From NCBI GenBank assembly GCA_002841605.1, contig PHAF01000060.1, forward strand, positions 1 through 10,677: a stretch of DNA of 10,677 nt, read 5' to 3'. The DNA comes from Firmicutes bacterium HGW-Firmicutes-10. Lineage in GTDB: Bacteria; Bacillota_I; Bacilli_A; Erysipelotrichales; Erysipelotrichaceae. The position numbers and the translations under genes were made by a program. Below are positions 6,520 through 10,677 of the stretch, one piece after another; positions within the stretch are counted from its first letter, which is position 1, and each line of letters opens with the position of its first letter. The notes beneath the pieces were generated by a model. That model was not told the DNA's origin. It saw nothing but the letters and a program-made list of their open reading frames with translations, and ran no database searches.

Positions 6520-7350
6520 TTAGTCCTTCTTGTATGTGTCTCTTGCTAAATATAGCAATGCGAGACCGATCATAAGCAATGAACCGGCTAACAATATCTG
6601 ATTTACCAGATTGTCAGATGTGTTCGGTAAGTCACCCACTGTAGATGCTATACACAATTGATTTGAAACAACATTGTCATCCAGTGTAACTGCACCAGTC
6701 ATGGCCAGAACCTGTCCAAGGACTTCCGCTTTATTGTTAAGCGTGATCGACTCAGATGCATATATGCGACCTGAGAATCTTGAATCAGTCCCTAAAGTTG
6801 CTGAGCTGCCTACCTGCCAATAAACTTCACAGGTAGTTGCTTCATTGACCAGATCAACTTTACTGTTTGCAGCTGTTACAAGCGTTGAAGCCATTTGGAA
6901 TATAAATATAGCTTCAGGATCGCCTTGTGCGTCAAGTGTCACTGTACCAGTGATTTCAAATGTTCCGCTTTCAGATGCATAGACACCCGGAAGTAATGTC
7001 TGACCGCCTAATTCCGTGGCTATGATGGTTACAGGTGTTCTGCCTGCGACATCGTTATAGGCTTCTACAAGTGCATCTTTTGCCAGACTGGCGTCTGTAT
7101 CCGTTAGGTATACATCGCCATCATGAACGATATCCGCTGATCCTGTAAATGAAGTACCAGGAAATAGTCCAATGTCGCCATAGACGACAGTACTACTGGT
7201 ATTGGTTATAGTCGAGCCAGCCAAAATCGCAAAGTTTTTTGTATCCCCGATTTTAACAGCTGATTGAGCCGCCGTAGTTGTTAAGACAAAGAATGTAAAC
7301 ACAAATAACGAGGCTAATACTTTTAATATTCGATTTAGAAAATTTTGCAT
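6520..7350 (-). CDS. DUF3494 ice-binding-like protein with LPxT-type wall-sorting signal
   Basis: This protein of 276 residues has a signal peptide (about 1-31), a DUF3494 ice-binding-type domain (about 37-235) and a C-terminal sorting region. Family hallmarks are NFAILAGSTITNTSS (about 39-53), YGDIGLFPGTSFTG (about 57-70), LGGQTLLPGVY (about 114-124), TLDAQGDPEAIFIFQM (about 138-153), WQVGSSATLG (about 178-187) and GAVTLDDN (about 219-226). This fold is a beta-solenoid, and characterised members bind ice, though many are of unproven function. LPNTS (241-245), a hydrophobic stretch (about 250-269) and a charged tail RDTYKKD form a sortase-type signal with Ser replacing the usual Gly. The ATG at 7350 follows AGAAGG by 9 bases; an upstream TTG in frame would start inside a hairpin. 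Last gene of its block. Confidence 0.9.
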   Translation of the reverse strand: MQNFLNRILKVLASLFVFTFFVLTTTAAQSAVKIGDTKNFAILAGSTITNTSSTVVYGDIGLFPGTSFTGSADIVHDGDVYLTDTDASLAKDALVEAYNDVAGRTPVTIIATELGGQTLLPGVYASESGTFEITGTVTLDAQGDPEAIFIFQMASTLVTAANSKVDLVNEATTCEVYWQVGSSATLGTDSRFSGRIYASESITLNNKAEVLGQVLAMTGAVTLDDNVVSNQLCIASTVGDLPNTSDNLVNQILLAGSLLMIGLALLYLARDTYKKD

Positions 7351-7368
7351 ATTCTTTTTCCTTCTTTC

Positions 7369-7389
7369 TTGATTGCTTGTGGCAATCAA
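7369..7389 (-). other. Intercistronic hairpin between the small membrane gene and the ice-binding-like gene
   Basis: A perfect 8-bp inverted repeat (TTGATTGC with GCAATCAA, 5-base loop) lies directly after the TAG stop of the 49-residue gene and ends a few bases before the ribosome site of the next gene. It has no T-run on either strand, so it is not a normal terminator; it may mark an RNA processing or stability point. Confidence 0.5.
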
Positions 7390-7539
7390 CTAAACGATTT
7401 TTCTGCCGCTGATTAATCTTAGCAAGATAAGCACGACTGCGATAACCAGCAATACATGAATGAATCCACCCATGGTCGTTGCTGATACGATACCCAATAA
7501 CCACAATATGATTAATATAACTGCAATGGTTCCTAACAT
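7390..7539 (-). CDS. Small Lmo0937-type membrane protein (49 aa)
   Basis: This very short, almost wholly hydrophobic protein has two membrane segments (about 2-19 and 26-42) around a short glycine-containing turn and ends in basic SGRKIV. Its size and the pattern MLGTI...LWLLG...GGFIHVLLVIAVV...L.SGR resemble the Lmo0937 family of Bacillota membrane peptides, whose role is unknown. The start at 7539 is supported by AAAGGAG 9 bases upstream; a longer in-frame reading of 74 residues has an N-terminal part that includes this ribosome site and is not expected. It lies 55 bases after the YtxH-like gene and 39 before the ice-binding-like gene, suggesting one transcript. Confidence 0.8.
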   Translation of the reverse strand: MLGTIAVILIILWLLGIVSATTMGGFIHVLLVIAVVLILLRLISGRKIV

Positions 7540-7594
7540 GAAAGTTTTCTCCTTTCTTTTTTTAACATGTGTAATAGATGCTAAACTGAAATTG

Positions 7595-7930
7595 TTATAC
7601 GCCCTTTTCGACATTCTTTTTTATGTCTTTGACAACGTTTCTGATTTCGTTGTCCATGTTATCTAATCCATCTACAATGTCGTCGCCGATATTCTCAGCA
7701 TGATACTTGACATTTTTAAATACATTCCTTGCTTTATACTGTGCATCGGTTTGAGCATTTCTAAAGGCTGTATTTGCTTCATAAGCTGCCTTCTCCAATG
7801 AATCAATGCCATGATCAATCAAGCTACCAACTGACTCATTATTCTTTTTATAGAAATAATAGGCTGTTGAGGCAACTGTGATTGATGCTAAAACTCCTAA
7901 GCCAAACGCTGTTTTTGTTGTGTTTTTCAT
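7595..7930 (-). CDS. Small membrane-anchored YtxH-like protein
   Basis: This protein of 111 residues has one N-terminal membrane helix (about 8-27, FGLGVLASITVASTAYYFY), followed by YKKN and about 80 charged residues with a helical, amphipathic pattern and no Cys or catalytic motif. The layout, a glycine-rich anchor then a long charged helix, resembles YtxH/general-stress-type proteins, but sequence identity cannot be judged here. ATG-ATG occur in tandem; the second (7930) is better spaced (5 bases) from AGAAGGA. It is the first gene of a likely three-gene unit with the 49-residue membrane protein and the ice-binding-like protein. No convincing promoter was found in the 60 bases before it. 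Confidence 0.7.
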   Translation of the reverse strand: MKNTTKTAFGLGVLASITVASTAYYFYKKNNESVGSLIDHGIDSLEKAAYEANTAFRNAQTDAQYKARNVFKNVKYHAENIGDDIVDGLDNMDNEIRNVVKDIKKNVEKGV

Positions 7931-7990
7931 CATAATCCTTCTTTCTAGCAATCGCTATGTTGGTTAATCTTTTGTTTTTTGAATAAAAAA

Positions 7991-8017
7991 GTGAGACCCG
8001 TTAACCATAAATCTCAC
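7991..8017 (-). terminator. Intrinsic terminator after the Phd-like gene
   Basis: On the minus strand GTGAGA (8012-8017) pairs with TCTCAC (7991-7996) around a 15-base interior and is followed by TTTTTT. It lies 44 bases after the Phd-like stop codon and ahead of the YtxH-like gene. Stability is moderate because the loop is large. Confidence 0.6.
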
Positions 8018-8060
8018 CGATACAATAGATTGTTGATTCTTACAAGAGACTTAGTGCCCT

Positions 8061-8333
8061 TCAACAACTAAATTCTGGTGTGTTGATTTTATTGGGCTGA
8101 GTTAAACTTTGTAAGAGATTTAAAGCTGTCATTTTGTCTGAGTCACTTAAGCTCTCGAAATATTCGAGGATAGGCGTAAGTTTTTCAAACTCATTAAGGG
8201 AGAATAACACTGCATCAAGTTGGTTATTCTTGAAAATAAATAATCTGCCTGTGTTGTCCGCTCTTTCTCGACATGTTTTGTAATTTTTTATCATGTCAGA
8301 ATTTGAAACAATACCCTCTTTGAGTATTTTCAT
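8061..8333 (-). CDS. Phd/YefM-like antitoxin-type protein without a visible toxin
   Basis: The protein has 90 residues. The N-terminal half, VSNSDMIKNYKTCRERAD...GRLFIFKNNQLDAVLFSLNEFEKL (about 9-52), follows the Phd/YefM layout: helix, then a two-strand unit with 'I.KNN..DAVL.S..E.E', which in the family makes a DNA-binding dimer. The C-terminal half (about 53-90, ILEYFESLSDSDKMTALNLLQSL) is where a toxin-binding tail would be. No toxin gene (RelE, Doc or similar) is on either side, so it may act alone as a regulator. AAAGGAG lies 7 bases before the ATG, and a strong promoter precedes it. The assignment rests on pattern only. Confidence 0.6.
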   Translation of the reverse strand: MKILKEGIVSNSDMIKNYKTCRERADNTGRLFIFKNNQLDAVLFSLNEFEKLTPILEYFESLSDSDKMTALNLLQSLTQPNKINTPEFSC

Positions 8334-8352
8334 ATGTTTACTCCTTTATCCC

Positions 8353-8381
8353 ATTATGCGCTCTTTCACCTGATTTGTCAA
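8353..8381 (-). promoter_or_regulatory. Strong promoter of the Phd-like gene
   Basis: On the minus strand a perfect -35 TTGACA (8376-8381), a 17-base spacer and -10 CATAAT (8353-8358) lie 20 bases upstream of the ATG. The start near 8346 would fall in the ribosome site, giving a very short leader. Confidence 0.75.
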
Positions 8382-8460
8382 CTTTTATTCATATTATTGT
8401 ATTAATATATATTATAACTATATTTATTATTATTGGTTTTATTATTATATTCAAAGAAAA

Positions 8461-8478
8461 AAGAGGATTTCTCCTCTT
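8461..8478 (-). terminator. Intrinsic terminator overlapping the rbfA stop codon
   Basis: A 7-bp stem (AAGAGGA with TCCTCTT) surrounds a 4-base loop and is followed on the minus strand by TTTTTTCTTT. The first arm includes two bases of the rbfA stop codon. It separates the infB-rbfA transcript from the inserted genes. The next 70 bases (8388-8458) are almost pure A/T and hold nothing else recognisable. Confidence 0.8.
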
Positions 8479-8809
8479 AGATATCTTTCAACAACTGATC
8501 GATCCGGTTTCCCTTATCCAGCGAATCATCAACCTTAAACAGCAACTCTGGTACTTTGCGTACCGTTAGCTTAGAACCCAACTCGCTGCGAATGTAACCT
8601 TTTGCTCTGTTGAGTGCTTGCAATTGTGAATCATCACCCAACTCACGGTTGAAAAAAGTAACATAAATCGTAGCAATCGAATAATCACGAGTAACTTCAA
8701 CATCTGTCACAGTAACAAATGAAACATTTGGATCCTTGACTTTAAACTGAATGATTTCGGAAACTTCTTTGCGGATAATCTGTTCCAGACGTTCTTGCTT
8801 GATTGTCAT
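8477..8809 (-). CDS. rbfA: Ribosome-binding factor A
   Basis: RbfA is a small KH-like protein that binds the 30S subunit during late maturation near the 5' end of 16S rRNA. The 110 residues cover the family: RLEQIIRKEVSEIIQFKVKDP (about 7-27), VSFVTVTDVEVTRDYSIATIYVTFF (about 29-53), AKGYIRSELGSKLTVRKVPELLFKVDDSLDKGNRID (about 69-104). TAGGAGGT, which contains the infB stop codon, lies 6 bases upstream of the ATG, so translation is coupled to infB. In most relatives truB (or ylxP, truB) follows; here a terminator follows immediately. Confidence 0.96.
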   Translation of the reverse strand: MTIKQERLEQIIRKEVSEIIQFKVKDPNVSFVTVTDVEVTRDYSIATIYVTFFNRELGDDSQLQALNRAKGYIRSELGSKLTVRKVPELLFKVDDSLDKGNRIDQLLKDI

Positions 8810-8820
8810 AAAACAACCTC

Positions 8821-10668
8821 CTATTCTCTTTCGACTTCAACTTCCCCAAAGGCTTCAAGAATGTCGCCTTCTTTGATATCATTAAAATTCTTAATCGTAA
8901 TACCGCACTCAAATCCGGCCGAAACTTCTTTGGTATCATTTTGGAAACGTTTTAGCGATCCTAAACGACCGGTATAAGCAACGATACCGTTGCGGATCAA
9001 CCGTACTTCACAGTCACGCACCAGTTTACCATCAGTTACCATACAACCGGCAATCGTTCCGACTTTTGAAACTTTGAATATTGCACGAACGCTGGCTTGG
9101 CCCAGAATGACTTCTTCAAATACCGGCTCCAACATACCTTTCATCGCAGCTTCCATTTGTTCGACTGCTTTGTAGATGATGTTGTGCAAACGGATATCTA
9201 CGCCTTCTTCCTGAGCTTTTTTGCGTATATTGGCATCCGGACGTACATTAAATCCGATGATGATCGCTTTCGATGCACTGGCCAGCATGATATCCGATTC
9301 ACTGATCGCACCAGCGGTGGATCGAATGACGTTGACTTTGATGGTTTCTACATCAATTTTTTCCAAAGAGCTTTTCACTGCTTCAGCGCTGCCTTGTACA
9401 TCTGCTTTGACAATGACCGGAATTTCCTGTACATTTCCGGCTTTGATTTGATTGGATAAATCATCCAGGCTCAATGCACTGCTTACTTTACGCTCAGCTT
9501 CAATCTTAGTTTGCGAGCGTTTATCAGCAATCATGCGGGCATGACGCTCATTGGCAAATACTTTAAATATATCGCCTGCAACCGGAACATCGTTTAAACC
9601 GATGATTTCCACCGGTGTAGCCGGTTTGGCTTCTTTGATTTCTTTTCCGCGATCATCCGTCATGCGGCGGACTCGACCGAAACAAGCACCTACGACAACG
9701 GCATCACCGGTTCTTAAGGTTCCGTTTTGTACCAGCAGGGTCGTAACCGGTCCGCGTCCTTTGTCCAGACGAGCTTCAACGACGGTGCCTGAAGCAAGAC
9801 GCTTCGGATTGGCATTGAGTTCAGAGACTTCCGAAACGATCAGAATCGTCTCCAAAAGTTCTTGAACACCCAATCCGGTCAGAGCAGATATCTTACAGAA
9901 AATGGTATCTCCGCCCCATTCTTCCGGCATAAGTCCCAAATCAGCCATGGAGCTCATGATTTTGTCCGGATTGATGTAGGGTTTATCCATTTTATTTACT
10001 GCGACTATGATCGGCACGTTTGCAGCTTTGGCATGATCGACAGCTTCACGGGTTTGAGGCATGACCCCATCATCCGCAGCAACGACAATGATCGCTACAT
10101 CGGTAACCTTAGCTCCACGGGCACGCATCGCCGTAAACGCTTCATGACCCGGTGTATCAAGGAATGAAACCTTCTTGCCGTTGACAGTGACCTGATAGGC
10201 TCCGATATGCTGAGTAATGCCGCCAAATTCACCGGCAACGACTTTTGTTTTACGAATCGTATCCAGAAGTGTGGTTTTACCGTGATCGACATGTCCCATG
10301 ATCGTAACGATCGGAGGTCTTGGTTCCAAGTCTTCCGGATTATCTACCGTGGTATCTTCCAGACTTGTTTCATCTAGAATTTCTTCCTTTTTAGCTTCGA
10401 CATTGTATTCCATACACACCAGCTGAATGAGTTCCTCATCCATTGAAGTATTGATGGTAACCAATTTGCCTAACATAAACAGAAGTTTAATAATTTCGCT
10501 GGCATTCTTTTTAAGTAATTCAGCCAACTCCCCAACCGTAAGACCTTCCGTATAGGTAATCTTACTTACTTGCTCGCCTTTGACGCGTGCTACAGGCTGT
10601 TGATAACCTGATCTGCCGCGCTGTTGTTGAACCGGCGGTTTTCTTCTTTGTGTGGGTTTTCTTCCCAT
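8821..10668 (-). CDS. infB: Translation initiation factor IF-2
   Basis: IF-2 is the GTPase that delivers initiator tRNA to the 30S subunit and promotes subunit joining. At 615 residues it is much shorter than in Bacillus or E. coli because the long charged N-terminal region is reduced to about 40 basic residues. It then has an IF2_N domain (about 38-90), and the GTPase with G1 GHVDHGKT (125-132), G3 DTPGHEAF (171-178), G4 NKMD (225-228) and G5 SAL (261-263), followed by domain II, the IF-2-specific domain and a C-terminal beta-barrel ending in GDILEAFGEVEVERE. The ATG at 10668 has GGTGA 4 bases upstream, at the very edge of the window. The stop codon forms part of the rbfA ribosome site. Confidence 0.97.
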   Translation of the reverse strand: MGRKPTQRRKPPVQQQRGRSGYQQPVARVKGEQVSKITYTEGLTVGELAELLKKNASEIIKLLFMLGKLVTINTSMDEELIQLVCMEYNVEAKKEEILDETSLEDTTVDNPEDLEPRPPIVTIMGHVDHGKTTLLDTIRKTKVVAGEFGGITQHIGAYQVTVNGKKVSFLDTPGHEAFTAMRARGAKVTDVAIIVVAADDGVMPQTREAVDHAKAANVPIIVAVNKMDKPYINPDKIMSSMADLGLMPEEWGGDTIFCKISALTGLGVQELLETILIVSEVSELNANPKRLASGTVVEARLDKGRGPVTTLLVQNGTLRTGDAVVVGACFGRVRRMTDDRGKEIKEAKPATPVEIIGLNDVPVAGDIFKVFANERHARMIADKRSQTKIEAERKVSSALSLDDLSNQIKAGNVQEIPVIVKADVQGSAEAVKSSLEKIDVETIKVNVIRSTAGAISESDIMLASASKAIIIGFNVRPDANIRKKAQEEGVDIRLHNIIYKAVEQMEAAMKGMLEPVFEEVILGQASVRAIFKVSKVGTIAGCMVTDGKLVRDCEVRLIRNGIVAYTGRLGSLKRFQNDTKEVSAGFECGITIKNFNDIKEGDILEAFGEVEVERE

Positions 10669-10677
10669 ACTTTCACC

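Noticed and set aside
2207..8417. Similar short A/T strings (TATTATAAC-like) near both ends of the inserted block as possible target-site duplications
   Set aside because: About nine A/T-dominated bases in A/T-rich spacers are expected by chance, and no inverted ends or transposase accompany them.
8375..8569. Plus-strand open reading frame of 64 codons in the A/T-rich gap
   Set aside because: Low-complexity Ile/Phe-rich translation with no ribosome site, running into rbfA on the other strand.
9097..10167. Several plus-strand open reading frames opposite infB
   Set aside because: They are shadows of the infB coding strand, overlap each other in different frames and have no start signals.
1..10677. 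CRISPR arrays, tRNA or rRNA genes, insertion sequences and prophage genes
   Set aside because: None was seen: no regularly spaced repeats, no tRNA-like cloverleaf outside the T-box leader, and no transposase or integrase motifs in any frame.

Overview
The window is AT-rich bacterial DNA. Short spacers, Shine-Dalgarno sites, a T-box leader, a lysine riboswitch, an IF2 with a very short N-terminus and an LPxT-type cell-wall sorting signal all point to a low-GC Gram-positive (Bacillota), perhaps an Erysipelotrichia-like lineage. That lineage guess is inference and cannot be settled from this window.

Layout. Positions 1-256 (minus strand) hold a T-box leader with its promoter; it reads out of the left edge toward an unseen gene and its specifier looks like CGU (arginine). 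Positions 257-413 have no gene but contain a catabolite-responsive-element-like palindrome and the terminator of the next operon. At 414-2185 (minus) truB and ribF overlap and are translationally coupled. Two back-to-back promoters lie at 2209-2236. From 2258 the plus strand carries a TtcA-family tRNA thiolation protein, then a promoter, a lysine riboswitch with terminator, a polar amino acid ABC transporter (binding lipoprotein, permease, ATPase) and a radical SAM protein with a SPASM-like C-terminus. A bidirectional terminator at 6487-6513 separates this from a minus-strand block: a DUF3494 ice-binding-like surface protein with an LPNTS sorting signal, a 49-residue Lmo0937-type membrane peptide, a membrane-anchored YtxH-like protein and a solo Phd/YefM-like antitoxin-like protein. 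From 8461 to the right end lie rbfA and infB (minus), continuing off the right edge.

Reading it together. infB-rbfA-truB-ribF is normally one contiguous translation-related operon. Here its two halves keep the same strand and order but are separated by about 6.3 kb of accessory genes. Each side is self-sufficient: rbfA has its own terminator and truB its own promoter. The inserted block has two modules. One is a lysine-responsive uptake unit whose transcript probably continues into the radical SAM gene. The other is a set of envelope or surface proteins ending in a wall-anchored ice-binding-fold protein. The least characterised points are the radical SAM protein, the three-gene envelope set and the toxin-less Phd-like gene.
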